Source of the DNA: CAZMZW01 sp963802275
GTDB lineage: Bacteria; Chloroflexota; Anaerolineae; Anaerolineales; Anaerolineaceae
Length of the DNA: 64,000 nt
Assembly (NCBI GenBank): GCA_963802275.1
Contig: CAWDIB010000004.1
Span: 620,001-684,000 of the forward strand
Direction of reading: 5' to 3'
In this document: one piece after another, positions 1 through 8,664 of the stretch
Position numbering within the stretch: the first letter of the stretch is position 1
Layout of the letters: every line of letters starts with the position of its first letter
Made by a program: the position numbers and the translations under genes
The notes under the pieces: generated by a model
Told to the model about the DNA's origin: nothing
The model's input: the letters and a program-made list of their open reading frames with translations, nothing else
Database searches by the model: none

Positions 1-1
1 A

Positions 2-505
2 AGAAACCCGATCCTGGCCTGGAAGAGCAGTGATGGATCAATCTGGGTGGATGAGGAAGGTATCATCATCCCTGCCCGCGGTAATTTTGGCAGTCTGCTG
101 ACCATTGAATCCTCCACCCTGCCGGTTTTTTCCAACTCGCTATCTGAGGATGATACCGAGCCTGAAATGGACAAATTTCATGAAAAGAGGAACTACTGGA
201 AATTGCCAAAATATTCCATGACCTGGTTTGAATATCACCGCAACATTGAACCGGGATTGTTCAATGCCATTCTGCGCTTGAACCAATACATTCCAACTGA
301 AAGCGTTTTCTTATTTGATGTACATCGCGGGCTTGGCTGGAATGATGCACATGGCTGGAAGATATTTGTTGGCCTTGATCTGGAGAAAATCAACGAAAAA
401 ATGCTGGCATATGAAAGAATCGTCAGCGAATTGACCAGCCGGGGCATCCGCCCATCGCTGGTCAGTGTGGAATATTTACATGCACCTTATTATCGTATGG
501 AATGA
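2..505 (+). CDS. ftsQ: Cell division protein FtsQ/DivIB, C-terminal part
   Basis: The reading frame is open from the left edge, so the start lies outside the window. The visible 167 residues fit the C-terminal beta domain of FtsQ/DivIB, the bitopic divisome protein that bridges FtsB/FtsL and the septal synthase. An early 'WVDEEGII' stretch matches the 'W-x-D-x-x-G' pattern that follows the POTRA domain in this family. The membrane segment and POTRA domain are not visible. The stop TGA overlaps the ATG of ftsA (ATGA), so the two are translationally coupled in the usual ftsQ-ftsA-ftsZ order. Sequence similarity in this family is low, and the call leans on position. Confidence 0.8.
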   Translation, partial: RNPILAWKSSDGSIWVDEEGIIIPARGNFGSLLTIESSTLPVFSNSLSEDDTEPEMDKFHEKRNYWKLPKYSMTWFEYHRNIEPGLFNAILRLNQYIPTESVFLFDVHRGLGWNDAHGWKIFVGLDLEKINEKMLAYERIVSELTSRGIRPSLVSVEYLHAPYYRME

Positions 506-1767
506 TGTCTATGGAAAAACCAACTATTGTCGGTATCGATCTCGGAACCACCAAGGTTTGCACCCTGGTTGCTGAAGTCGAAGAAGATGGTTCGCTCAGA
601 ATCATTGGTGTGGGAGTTGAACCATCGCGCGGGGTGAAGAAAGGAGTGGTGACTGACCTTAATCAGGCCACTGAGTCCGTGGTGAGGTCAGTGCAAAAAG
701 CGCAGCGATCCTCTGCGTATGAAATTCGTTCCGCCCTGGTGAGCCTGGCTGGAACGCAGGTCTCCTCGGTGAATAGCATAGGACCGGTGGGTGTATCAAA
801 TGGCATTGTCAGCCAGGTGGATATCAAGCGAGCCATGGAAGCCGCCCAGGCCATCGCCATCCCGCACAATCGTGAAATCATTCATGTCATCCAGCGGGGA
901 TTCACCCTGGATGGACAGGAAAATATCCACCAGCCGGTCGGTATGCACGGTTACCGCCTGGAAGTGGAAGCGCACATCATCACCGCGGCGGCTATGGCGG
1001 TGGAAAACCTGCGCAAGTGTGTAGAAGCTGCAGGAATTCGCATTTCACATTTCGTGCTAAATCCACTGGCATCGGCTGAAGTGGTGTTAAGGGATAACGA
1101 ACGTGAGGTGGGGGTGATGGTTTGCGACATTGGTGGTGGAACCACTGACCTGGCCATTTACATTGATGGCAGTGTCTGGCATACCATGGTCATTCAAATC
1201 GGCGGTGACCTTATAACATCAGATATCGCTCACGGTCTACGGTTATCCCTTCAACAGGCAGAGGAAGTCAAGCTCAAATACGGGCATGCTTCCCAGGCAG
1301 CCATTTCCAGTGAGGAATATTTCAGTCTGCGCCCGTTTGGCGAGGAAAGCGCAGTTCGCATCAGCCGCAAGGAATTGGCCATCATCATTGAAGCACGACT
1401 GGAGGAGATTTTTAAATTTGTTTTACAGGAGATACGGCGGTCAGGTTACGACAGCCTGCTGCCAGCCGGGATGGTTCTCACCGGAGGATGCAGTCTCATT
1501 CCAGGCATCCAGACGGTTGCCAGGGACGTTCTCGGAATTCCTGTGCGGCTGGCAAAACCGGAAAACCTGGTCGGCCTGGTGGACCAGATTGAGTCTCCGG
1601 CCTACTCAACCAGTGTGGGGCTGCTGGATTGGGCATTGCTGCTGGACAAGGCTATCAGGCAAAGCGGAAAAGGCCACATTGGACCTCGAGGGGGTTCAGC
1701 GATAGACCGCATTAGAAAAGTATTGGGAATGTTCACAGTTGGAGATCAGGTCGATCCTGAGGATTAA
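502..1767 (+). CDS. ftsA: Cell division protein FtsA
   Basis: FtsA is the actin-like ATPase that anchors FtsZ filaments to the membrane. The 421 residues show the actin-fold nucleotide motifs in order: 'GIDLGTTKVCTLVAE' near the N-terminus (phosphate-1), the FtsA-specific 1C domain at about 85-165, 'VCDIGGGTTDLAIY' (phosphate-2) near 208, and 'VLTGGCSLIPGI' (adenosine motif) near 327. The C-terminus has a short amphipathic stretch ('AIDRIRKVLGMF') as expected for the membrane-targeting helix. Three possible Met codons lie together at the start (MMSM); the first is given because it overlaps the ftsQ stop. ftsZ follows after 31 bases. Confidence 0.96.
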   Translation: MMSMEKPTIVGIDLGTTKVCTLVAEVEEDGSLRIIGVGVEPSRGVKKGVVTDLNQATESVVRSVQKAQRSSAYEIRSALVSLAGTQVSSVNSIGPVGVSNGIVSQVDIKRAMEAAQAIAIPHNREIIHVIQRGFTLDGQENIHQPVGMHGYRLEVEAHIITAAAMAVENLRKCVEAAGIRISHFVLNPLASAEVVLRDNEREVGVMVCDIGGGTTDLAIYIDGSVWHTMVIQIGGDLITSDIAHGLRLSLQQAEEVKLKYGHASQAAISSEEYFSLRPFGEESAVRISRKELAIIIEARLEEIFKFVLQEIRRSGYDSLLPAGMVLTGGCSLIPGIQTVARDVLGIPVRLAKPENLVGLVDQIESPAYSTSVGLLDWALLLDKAIRQSGKGHIGPRGGSAIDRIRKVLGMFTVGDQVDPED

Positions 1768-1798
1768 TGGATTCATTATTCATGCTATGGAGGAAAAA

Positions 1799-2941
1799 AT
1801 GGAAATCAAGAAAGATGTGCACGAAATGAGAACGGAATCACTGGCGCGTATAATCGTTGCCGGCATCGGTGGAGGCGGCTGCAATGCCGTCAACCGCATG
1901 ATCGAAGCCGGTATCCCTGGCATCGAATTCATCGCCATCAATACCGACGTCCAATCCTTGATGGGTTCCAAAGCCAAAACAAGGGTGAGCATCGGTGATA
2001 TATTGCTGGGCGGGCGCGGTACCGGCGGGAATGCCGAACTGGGTGCCAAGGCAGCCGAGGAATCCGCCGATGACCTTTATGCAGTGTTAAAGGGCAGCGA
2101 CATGGTCTTTGTCACCGCAGGAATGGGTGGTGGTACAGGATCAGGCGCCTCGCCAATCGTTGCCCAAATCGCCAGGGAATTAAAGGCGCTGACCATTGGC
2201 GTGGTCACCCGCCCATTCACCTTCGAAGGTGCCAAGCGGATGCAGGCAGCAGAGAGCGGCATTGCAGCGCTAAAGGAACAGGTGGATACGCTGATCGTCA
2301 TCCCCAATGACCGCCTGTTAGCCCTTTCTGACAACCACACCACTTTTAACGATGCATTCAGCATGGGAGATGATCCGCTGCGGCAGGGCATCCAGTGCAT
2401 CTCCGAGCTGATCACCTCACCCGGGCTGGTCAACCGTGATTTCAATGATGTACGCACCATCATGTCCATGGGTGGGGCAGCCTTCTTTGCTGTCGGGGAA
2501 GCTGCGGGAGATGACCGTGCCAGGAAGGCGGCGGAAAATGCCATCGCCAATCACCTCCTGGATATCACCCTGGAGGGCGCACGCGGGATATTGCTGAATG
2601 TAACTGGAAGTTCCCAGATGACCATGCTGGATGTCAGCCAGATTGCTGGCATGATCAAAGAGGTTGCCCACCCGGATGTGAACTTGTTATTCGGTGCCAC
2701 CATCAATCCGCAAATGGGAGATGTCATCCGCGTAACCATCATTGCCACCGGTTTTGATCAAACCGATATCCGCAGCAGCAGCTTTCGCAGGATTATTCAA
2801 TCCCACGAGTCTCCATCAATAAATGAGCCGGTCGATAATCTTCAAAAGAGACCCATTCTTGATAAATATCCGTCCACTTATTACGACCCGGATAACCTGG
2901 AAATACCAGCTTTCCTGCGCAAGCGTGATGAGAATAGTTAA
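1799..2941 (+). CDS. ftsZ: Cell division protein FtsZ
   Basis: FtsZ is the tubulin-like GTPase that forms the cytokinetic ring. The 380-residue product carries the tubulin signature GGGTGSG at residues 110-116, the 'NTD' nucleotide-contact segment near 48, and the 'NPQMGDVIRVTIIATGF' C-terminal core. It ends with a conserved tail peptide 'EIPAFLRKR' that binds FtsA. The frame is open further upstream into ftsA, but the ATG at 1799 is chosen because GGAGG at 1789-1793 sits five bases before it and the protein then starts like other FtsZ. A strong terminator follows, so ftsZ ends the operon. Confidence 0.97.
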   Translation: MEIKKDVHEMRTESLARIIVAGIGGGGCNAVNRMIEAGIPGIEFIAINTDVQSLMGSKAKTRVSIGDILLGGRGTGGNAELGAKAAEESADDLYAVLKGSDMVFVTAGMGGGTGSGASPIVAQIARELKALTIGVVTRPFTFEGAKRMQAAESGIAALKEQVDTLIVIPNDRLLALSDNHTTFNDAFSMGDDPLRQGIQCISELITSPGLVNRDFNDVRTIMSMGGAAFFAVGEAAGDDRARKAAENAIANHLLDITLEGARGILLNVTGSSQMTMLDVSQIAGMIKEVAHPDVNLLFGATINPQMGDVIRVTIIATGFDQTDIRSSSFRRIIQSHESPSINEPVDNLQKRPILDKYPSTYYDPDNLEIPAFLRKRDENS

Positions 2942-2971
2942 TTAAGCCTTTTTCATATTCCTCCTTTCAAA

Positions 2972-3010
2972 GGGGTATGGGTAACTCCGCCTGCCCATAC
3001 CCCACTTTTT
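2972..3010 (+). terminator. Rho-independent terminator after ftsZ
   Basis: A perfect 10-bp inverted repeat GGGGTATGGG / CCCATACCCC (2972-2981 and 2994-3003) with a 12-base loop is followed by ACTTTTT. It lies 31 bases after the ftsZ stop and separates the division cluster from the nrdR operon. Confidence 0.9.
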
Positions 3011-3064
3011 AACCCTCCAGATAAATCAAAACTAATTTTTTAAGGTTAAAACTTGCTCCCCGGC

Positions 3065-3093
3065 TTGAAGACAGCCATTGGATGTGCTAAAAT
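3065..3093 (+). promoter_or_regulatory. Predicted promoter of the nrdR-nrdJ-dNK operon
   Basis: TTGAAG (3065-3070), a 17-base spacer and TAAAAT (3088-3093) form a good vegetative promoter. The -10 is preceded by TG one base away (extended -10). Transcription would start near 3100, giving a leader of about 115 bases that contains the 3126-3141 palindrome. Confidence 0.7.
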
Positions 3094-3125
3094 AATGCAC
3101 ACCTGAAGCACCCCGATAAAAAATT

Positions 3126-3141
3126 CCCCCATATATGGGGG
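3126..3141. promoter_or_regulatory. 16-bp palindrome, candidate NrdR box
   Basis: CCCCCATATATGGGGG is a perfect 16-bp palindrome, flanked by an A-run upstream and TATTTTTT downstream. The known NrdR operator is a 16-bp palindrome with an ATATAT core bounded by C and G, and the core here fits except for C/G in place of the A/T next to it. It lies about 26-41 bases after the predicted start site of nrdR, which suits autorepression. NrdR usually uses two boxes about 31 bp apart, and I found no second one. The T-run means it could instead, or also, act as a short terminator or attenuator. Confidence 0.5.
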
Positions 3142-3214
3142 TATTTTTTCACCGCTGCCGCTCAACGATCATACGGGGAGAATTGGTTTTTAGCTGATTT
3201 GAGGAGAATCAAGT

Positions 3215-3667
3215 ATGCAATGTCCACAATGCAGCCATCTGGAAAGCAGGGTTATCGATACAACCCCGGACACTCATAATGGCATTCGCCGGCGCAGGGA
3301 GTGTGAAAAGTGCCACTACCGCTTCAGCACTTATGAACGATTAGTGGCAGCCACACCCATGATCATCAAAAAAGACAATACCCGCGAGGAATTCAGCCGG
3401 GAAAAATTGCTGCATAGCATTCGCACGGCCTGCGTCAAACGCCCTGTCCCGGCAGAAGAAATGGAACGGCTGGCAGGTGAAGTGGAAGCCAGATTGCAGG
3501 GAATTAAAAAGTTGGAAGTTCCGTCCAGAGTCATCGGGGATCTGGTGATTGAAGGGCTGAAAAAGCTGGATTTGATCGCTTATATCCGTTATGCCAGCGT
3601 TTACCTGCCATTAGCCAGTTTGGAAGAATTCCGCAATGAAATTGACCGACTGCTAAAAGGAGAATAA
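3215..3667 (+). CDS. nrdR: Transcriptional repressor NrdR
   Basis: NrdR is the zinc- and nucleotide-binding repressor of ribonucleotide reductase genes. The 150 residues show the N-terminal zinc ribbon (C3, C6, C30, C33, 'CPQC' and 'CEKC') with 'RRRREC' before the second pair, then an ATP-cone domain from about residue 48 to 138. Length is normal for the family. GAGGAGA ends eight bases before the ATG. The gene stands two bases before nrdJ, so it directly controls its own operon partner. A palindrome in the leader (3126-3141) is the likely operator. Confidence 0.97.
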   Translation: MQCPQCSHLESRVIDTTPDTHNGIRRRRECEKCHYRFSTYERLVAATPMIIKKDNTREEFSREKLLHSIRTACVKRPVPAEEMERLAGEVEARLQGIKKLEVPSRVIGDLVIEGLKKLDLIAYIRYASVYLPLASLEEFRNEIDRLLKGE

Positions 3668-3669
3668 GA

Positions 3670-6294
3670 ATGGGATCCGCAACCAAACAAAAAAGAAATG
3701 GATTATTGGCCACCCCGCCCATCCCATCCGAACTTCCCAAGGTCAATCTCACTGAAAATGCCATGCAAATTCTCAAGCGCCGTTATATCCGCCATGATGA
3801 AAAAGGCAAGCTGGCGGAAAGTGCCGAAGATATGTTTTGGCGGGTGGCCTACCATGTCGCCAAAAGCGAGGAAAAATGGAATGGGGATATTGAACAGCGG
3901 GCAAAAGACTTTTATCAGCTGATGGTTTCACGCAAGTTCTTCCCAAACAGCCCAACCTTTACCGGTGCCGGCACACCACTCGGACAATTGGCAGCTTGTT
4001 TTGTGCTTCCCATCTCGGATGATATGGGGAAATCCTCCACTGGAATCTTCCAGACCCTGCGCGATGCGGCATTGATTCAGCAAACAGGCGGCGGGAATGG
4101 TTTTTCATTTTCCGGTTTACGCCCAAAAGGCAGCCAGGTCAATTCCTCCGCCGGCCAGGCAACCGGTCCGGTTGGCTTCCTGCGAGTGTATGACAATGCT
4201 TTTGGCGAAATTGCCCAGGGAGGCACGCGTAGGGGAGCAAACATGGCCGTGTTGCGCGTTGACCACCCGGACATTGAGGAATTTATTGAATGCAAGACCA
4301 ATGAAAACCACATAACCAACTTCAACATTTCGGTGGGAGTCACTGATGCCTTTATGAAAGCAGTGGAGAATGATGAAGAATGGGAATTGGTTTTTCCGGA
4401 TGTAAAGGACAAGCACTATCACTCATTCGAGGGCTCCATCGAACAAGCAAAAAAGCTTGGCATTCCGCTGGTTGTTTATAAAAAAGTACGTGCACGGGAA
4501 TTATTCAACCGGATTGTCGCTCAGGCACATCACAACGGTGAACCCGGGTTGCTCTTTTTGGATACGGCCAACCGAAGCAATCCTGTCCCTCATCTTTATC
4601 AACTCGAATCCACCAACCCATGCGGGGAACAATGGCTGGGACCCTACGAAAGTTGTTGCCTTGGATCGATCAATCTTTCCCAGTTCTGTGGAGAGGAACA
4701 ATCCATCCAATGGGATGAAATCCAAAAAGCAGTTGAAACAGCCGTTATTTTCCTGGATGACGTCATTGACGCCAATCAATATGTGCCGGCTGTCCCACAA
4801 CTGAAGGAAAATGCCATGCGTGCCCGCCGCATTGGTTTGGGGGTAATGGGATTAGCAGACCTTCTGTTCCACACTCGAACAAGGTACGGTTCATCCAGCG
4901 GTCAGGAATTGGCTTCCCACGTCATTGAATTCATCCGCTACCATGCCATGCAAACCAGCATTGAACTAGCCAAATCCCGCGGTCCGTTTCCGGCCATTCG
5001 CGGGAGTATTTATGACACCACCAACCTCACCTGGCAACTGCCCAAACCCATGGTGGAGCACCAAACAGATTGGAACCGCCCCAAGCTGGGTTGGGATAAG
5101 ATCCGTGATGGATTCAGACAACATGGCATCCGCAATGCCGCCCAGATGACCATCGCTCCCACCGGCACCATCGGTACAGTGGCAGGTTGTGAGGGATACG
5201 GCTGTGAACCCGTTTTTGCCCTGGCTTATACCCGCCATGTCAATGACAATGGACGTGATCTGCAACTGAATTATGCCAGCCCCTCGTTTGAAAAAGCTCT
5301 CATTAAGAGCGGACTCCCTGAAGACCTACGCAATGAGATCATTGAAAAAGTCCTGCGGTTCGGAACCTGCCAGAATCTGGCTGAAGTGCCACAAGAGATT
5401 AAGGACGTTTTTGTTGTTTCACAGGATATTACCGCCGAAGAGCATGTGCGCATGCAGGCAGCCATGCAGGCTTTTGTGGATAACAGCCTTTCAAAAACCA
5501 TCAACTTCGCTGCCAATGCCAGCCAAAGAGATATCGCCCAGGCCTATCAACTCGCCTGGGAGTTGGGATGCAAAGGCATCACCGTCTATGTGGCCGGTTC
5601 ACGTGAGAAAGAGGTACTTCAAACCGCAGCAGTGAATTCTTCAGATGAAATCCAGGAAATCATCACCCCGGCTGGTGATAGCGATGAAGTGTGGATGCAT
5701 GAATCGGATTTACAGCCGCGCATGTGGACGGAACCCAAGAAACCGCGCCCGCGGGCATTGAGTGGTCTGACATTTGGTATCGAAACACCCGTTGGAAAGA
5801 CCTTTGTGACCATCAATGAAAACGGGCACCACCAACCCTTTGAAGTTTTTCTGAATACAGCCAAAGCCGGTTCGGATGTGGCAGCCGATTCGGAAGCCCT
5901 TGGGCGCCTGATCTCGTATGTTTTACGGATGTCCTCGCCCATCGAACCCAGCCAACGGCTGCAGGAAATTTGGAGGCAGCTCAATGGTCTGGGTGGTGGA
6001 CGCTCGCTGGGTTTTGGTCCCAACCGGGTACGCTCCCTACCGGATGGAATTGCCCAGGTGCTGGCCGAGTACATGGAGAACCGGGCGGAACAGATTGGCA
6101 ATGAGAAAATTCTCATTGCCCAGCCATCCTTTGAAGAAATTCCAGCAATTTCCTCCAGCCACTCTGACTGGGAAAACAAACGGGATGAGCAGACGATGAA
6201 AATTGGAGATATATGCCCCGAATGCGGCCAGGCAGCGGTTATCAATGAAGAGGGCTGCCGTAAATGCTATGGCTGCGGATACAGTGAGTGTTAA
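3670..6294 (+). CDS. nrdJ: Adenosylcobalamin-dependent ribonucleotide reductase (class II)
   Basis: This enzyme reduces ribonucleoside diphosphates or triphosphates to deoxy forms with a B12-derived radical, independent of oxygen. The three active-site cysteines are visible: C110 in 'LAACFVLPIS', the radical-site C318 in 'TNPCGE', and the redox partner in 'ESCCLGSINL' shortly after. 'PTGTIGTVAGCEGYGCEP' follows in the barrel. A TSCPD domain occupies roughly residues 695-800. The C-terminus ends in a zinc-ribbon-like cysteine cluster (CPEC...CRKCYGCGYSEC) that regenerates the active-site disulfide. Length 874 is typical for the long NrdJ type. It starts two bases after nrdR. No cobalamin riboswitch is evident in the leader. 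Confidence 0.95.
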   Translation: MGSATKQKRNGLLATPPIPSELPKVNLTENAMQILKRRYIRHDEKGKLAESAEDMFWRVAYHVAKSEEKWNGDIEQRAKDFYQLMVSRKFFPNSPTFTGAGTPLGQLAACFVLPISDDMGKSSTGIFQTLRDAALIQQTGGGNGFSFSGLRPKGSQVNSSAGQATGPVGFLRVYDNAFGEIAQGGTRRGANMAVLRVDHPDIEEFIECKTNENHITNFNISVGVTDAFMKAVENDEEWELVFPDVKDKHYHSFEGSIEQAKKLGIPLVVYKKVRARELFNRIVAQAHHNGEPGLLFLDTANRSNPVPHLYQLESTNPCGEQWLGPYESCCLGSINLSQFCGEEQSIQWDEIQKAVETAVIFLDDVIDANQYVPAVPQLKENAMRARRIGLGVMGLADLLFHTRTRYGSSSGQELASHVIEFIRYHAMQTSIELAKSRGPFPAIRGSIYDTTNLTWQLPKPMVEHQTDWNRPKLGWDKIRDGFRQHGIRNAAQMTIAPTGTIGTVAGCEGYGCEPVFALAYTRHVNDNGRDLQLNYASPSFEKALIKSGLPEDLRNEIIEKVLRFGTCQNLAEVPQEIKDVFVVSQDITAEEHVRMQAAMQAFVDNSLSKTINFAANASQRDIAQAYQLAWELGCKGITVYVAGSREKEVLQTAAVNSSDEIQEIITPAGDSDEVWMHESDLQPRMWTEPKKPRPRALSGLTFGIETPVGKTFVTINENGHHQPFEVFLNTAKAGSDVAADSEALGRLISYVLRMSSPIEPSQRLQEIWRQLNGLGGGRSLGFGPNRVRSLPDGIAQVLAEYMENRAEQIGNEKILIAQPSFEEIPAISSSHSDWENKRDEQTMKIGDICPECGQAAVINEEGCRKCYGCGYSEC

Positions 6295-6327
6295 GTAGTA
6301 AAAATATAATAGGCCAGGTGAATAAAA

Positions 6328-6963
6328 ATGGTTAAGAAATTAATTCTGGTGGCCGGCAATATAGGTTCAGGTAAAACATCACTGACCGAAAGAATCGGGG
6401 AACGGTTGGGATGGCGGACGGCTTATGAATCGGTTGCCGATAATCCTTACCTGCCGAATTTTTACAAGGATATGAAAGCCTGGTCCTTTCACCTGCAGGT
6501 GTACTTTCTCGGTCACCGGGCGAAGCAGCACCTGGAAATGGCAAATGACCCACGTTCGGCCATCATTGACCGCTCCATTTACGAGGACGCTTACATCTTT
6601 GCGCGGGCGCTAAACCACATGGGCAACATCAGCGAGCTGGACTATCATACTTATTTGAATGTCTTTAAGCTGTTGGTTCGCACCCTGCCCTCCCCCTCGA
6701 TGTTAATCCATCTCAAATGCCCGGTGCCGGTGCTAGTGCAGCGCATCAACAAACGCGGGCGCGAGATCGAAAACAGCATCAGCGCTAATTACCTTACCCT
6801 GCTGGAATCCTATTATGACGAGTGGGTGCACGGATTCGACATCTGCCCGGTATTAACCATCCGGACAGATGACCTGGATTTTGTCCACAAACAACAGCAC
6901 TTGAATACGGTTATCGAAAGGATCAAGGATACGCTGGCTGGAAAAGAAGAGGTCGTTTTCTAG
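6328..6963 (+). CDS. Deoxynucleoside kinase (dAK/dGK/dCK family)
   Basis: The product phosphorylates a salvaged deoxynucleoside with ATP. The 211 residues have the P-loop 'GNIGSGKTS' at about 10-18, the 'DRSIYEDA' motif near residue 79 that carries the family's DRS signature, and the arginine-rich lid 'RINKRGREIE' near 147. This matches the deoxyadenosine/deoxycytidine kinase family rather than thymidine kinase type II. It lies 33 bases after nrdJ, so de novo and salvage dNTP synthesis share an operon. A perfect TATAAT at 6305-6310 might add an internal promoter, but no matching -35 is seen. Substrate choice cannot be read from sequence. Confidence 0.88.
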   Translation: MVKKLILVAGNIGSGKTSLTERIGERLGWRTAYESVADNPYLPNFYKDMKAWSFHLQVYFLGHRAKQHLEMANDPRSAIIDRSIYEDAYIFARALNHMGNISELDYHTYLNVFKLLVRTLPSPSMLIHLKCPVPVLVQRINKRGREIENSISANYLTLLESYYDEWVHGFDICPVLTIRTDDLDFVHKQQHLNTVIERIKDTLAGKEEVVF

Positions 6964-6983
6964 AATTCCCTATTCAAGCCCTA

Positions 6984-7946
6984 TCAATCAAGGTACCAGT
7001 TGAGCACACGACAAACGGCGAGACTGACCCACAAATCCATATCCGGTCTTTTTTCATAGCTGGCTTTCCATAACCCATCCTCCCCCTGGTTCTCAATGAA
7101 CCAACGGATGCTTTTTTGAATATCAGCATTATCCCGGGTGAATCCCATTTTTTGCAACAGGTTCAAGGAGGATAAGAGATCCGTCCACCAGAATGGATAC
7201 TGGAATTTGGTCCAATACTCTATGCCCTTGTGATCATTATAGGCATCGGGTTTAAAGAATCTTGATTTCAGCCATCGGGCTGCCTGAAGCACTTCAATGC
7301 GTTGACGAAAACCTTCATGCTCAGCGAAGGCGCGCAGGACCATCCCGGTGGCAAGGTGGGAAGAAGGCAGGCTGCGATCCGGAGGGATGGGTGGTTTTAA
7401 AGCGACTTCATTCAGGTAAGTGATCTTGTAGGCCTGCAATGGGATGAACCAGGCGCCATCCTGCTGGCGCATGGAAAGCAGCCAATCCAGCCCTTTTATG
7501 GTCCTATCATCATCACCATATCCAGCCTTAATCACGAGGGATAAAATTGCACCCATGTAGTATGGCATGTATTGATTGGAAAGAATCCCGCGGATATCCC
7601 CTTCAACCGTTTGACACGAAAAAATATATTCCACCGCGGCTTGCAGACATGGATGGGAACGGTTGAATGCATATTTGTCTACCAAAATGCGCAGCTGGCG
7701 GAAAGTCTCCAATAAATAATAATTGGTACCTATTTTGTTGTTGGTTGTATTCCCGGGATATTTCCAACTGCCGTTCTGCAATTGTTTTTGGATGAGTTTG
7801 TCTGGCTCTGGAAGCAGCCACAGATCTTCTACTGCGCCCGTCTCTTCATCTTTAAAATCTCTCTTAATAAAAAAGTGTAAAGCGGGATTTTCTGTTTTCA
7901 GCAAAGCAACTATTGGATCGTGATGAAGATTGTTCACCCAGTTCAT
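6984..7946 (-). CDS. Terpenoid-cyclase-like alpha/alpha-toroid protein, function unknown
   Basis: The 320-residue product is built of helical repeats with recurring 'W...Q..DG.W' patterns ('KQLQNGSWKYPG', 'MRQQDGAWFIP', 'ENQGEDGLWKA'), the signature of the squalene-cyclase / prenyltransferase toroid fold. It lacks the catalytic DxDD of squalene-hopene cyclases, so a cyclase reaction should not be assumed. No signal peptide or membrane segment is seen. The frame extends upstream to 8093, but the ATG at 7946 is chosen because GGAG lies about eight bases before it and the extension would overlap the divergent promoters. It converges with the deoxynucleoside kinase across 20 bases. A TATAAT on the minus strand (7970 to 7965) may be its -10. 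Confidence 0.7.
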   Translation of the reverse strand: MNWVNNLHHDPIVALLKTENPALHFFIKRDFKDEETGAVEDLWLLPEPDKLIQKQLQNGSWKYPGNTTNNKIGTNYYLLETFRQLRILVDKYAFNRSHPCLQAAVEYIFSCQTVEGDIRGILSNQYMPYYMGAILSLVIKAGYGDDDRTIKGLDWLLSMRQQDGAWFIPLQAYKITYLNEVALKPPIPPDRSLPSSHLATGMVLRAFAEHEGFRQRIEVLQAARWLKSRFFKPDAYNDHKGIEYWTKFQYPFWWTDLLSSLNLLQKMGFTRDNADIQKSIRWFIENQGEDGLWKASYEKRPDMDLWVSLAVCRVLNWYLD

Positions 7947-7970
7947 AGGATTTTCTCCATGTTTATTATA

Positions 7971-7997
7971 TTGACAGTTGATTTTCACGTGTAGAAT
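7971..7997 (+). promoter_or_regulatory. Predicted promoter of the ECF sigma operon
   Basis: A consensus TTGACA at 7971-7976 is followed by TAGAAT at 7992-7997 (15-base spacer) or AATAAT at 7995-8000 (18-base spacer). Transcription would start near 8005, which rules out the in-frame Met codons at 7978 and 7999 and favours the GTG at 8068. The region overlaps the putative -10 of the divergent gene, so the two promoters may interfere. Confidence 0.5.
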
Positions 7998-8067
7998 AAT
8001 GTGGAAAAAAGAAACAATAAAGAAAAACCTGCGTATAAGGAATATCTGCACCGGGAAAATCCAAGTT

Positions 8068-8664
8068 GTGAGCAATACCGAAGCTGAATTCATCCAGGAT
8101 GCGCTGAAAGGCGAAGAAACCGCTTTTTCGTCATTGGTGGACTTGCATCAAACGCACGTCTACAATTTATGCTATCGCATGCTGGGTAGCCCGCAGGAAG
8201 CCGAGGATGCCGCACAGGAAACATTCTGGCGCGCTTACCGCAATTTGCAGCGCTACGACCCTGGACGCTCATTCATCACCTGGCTGCTTTCCATCGCAGC
8301 CCATTACTGCATTGATCAGCAGCGTCGGCGACGACTGCCAATCATTGAACTGGATGAATTGCTGGATACGGAAAATTTCACCCCTGACCCGAGCCCCAGC
8401 CCGGAAAGTGATGTAACGGGAAAAGAAGAGGTCGAGGAAATTCAAAAGCATTTAGCCAGGCTGAATCCCAATGACCGTGCGATCCTGGTATTAAGGTATT
8501 TTCACGAATTATCCGAAGACGAAATATGCACGGCGCTCTCCATATCAAAAAGTGCCGTGAAAAGCCGCCTGCATCGTGCCCGGCTGCACATGTCCGAACA
8601 ACTAATCAATGGAAAAAAACGTATTAAAGTCGAAGGAAAATATCATGAATCACAAGCCATTTAA
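8068..8664 (+). CDS. RNA polymerase ECF-type sigma factor
   Basis: The product directs RNA polymerase to a dedicated stress or envelope regulon. With the GTG start at 8068 it has 198 residues, the usual ECF size. Region 2 is clear ('DLHQTHVYNLCYRMLG', 'AEDAAQETFWRAYRN', then a tryptophan-rich -10 reading segment). After a linker rich in Pro/Asp/Ser comes region 4, with 'LNPNDRAILVLRYFHEL' and the helix-turn-helix 'ISKSAVKSRLHRAR'. The last 20 bases overlap the anti-sigma gene, and a membrane protein follows in the same operon, so the signal is probably at the cell envelope. The start is inferred from the promoter; no strong ribosome binding site precedes it. Confidence 0.9.
   Translation: MSNTEAEFIQDALKGEETAFSSLVDLHQTHVYNLCYRMLGSPQEAEDAAQETFWRAYRNLQRYDPGRSFITWLLSIAAHYCIDQQRRRRLPIIELDELLDTENFTPDPSPSPESDVTGKEEVEEIQKHLARLNPNDRAILVLRYFHELSEDEICTALSISKSAVKSRLHRARLHMSEQLINGKKRIKVEGKYHESQAI

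Noticed and set aside
3011..3214. Cobalamin riboswitch before nrdR-nrdJ
   Set aside because: The leader is about 115 bases from the predicted start site and shows no B12-box-like sequence or multi-stem core.
5619..6245. Long open frame opposite the 3' end of nrdJ, and similar ones opposite pnp (35719-36630)
   Set aside because: Forward frames are fully accounted for by conserved domains; the reverse frames are codon-bias shadows.
6984..7946. Squalene-hopene cyclase
   Set aside because: Half the usual length and without the DxDD catalytic motif; only the repeat fold is shared.
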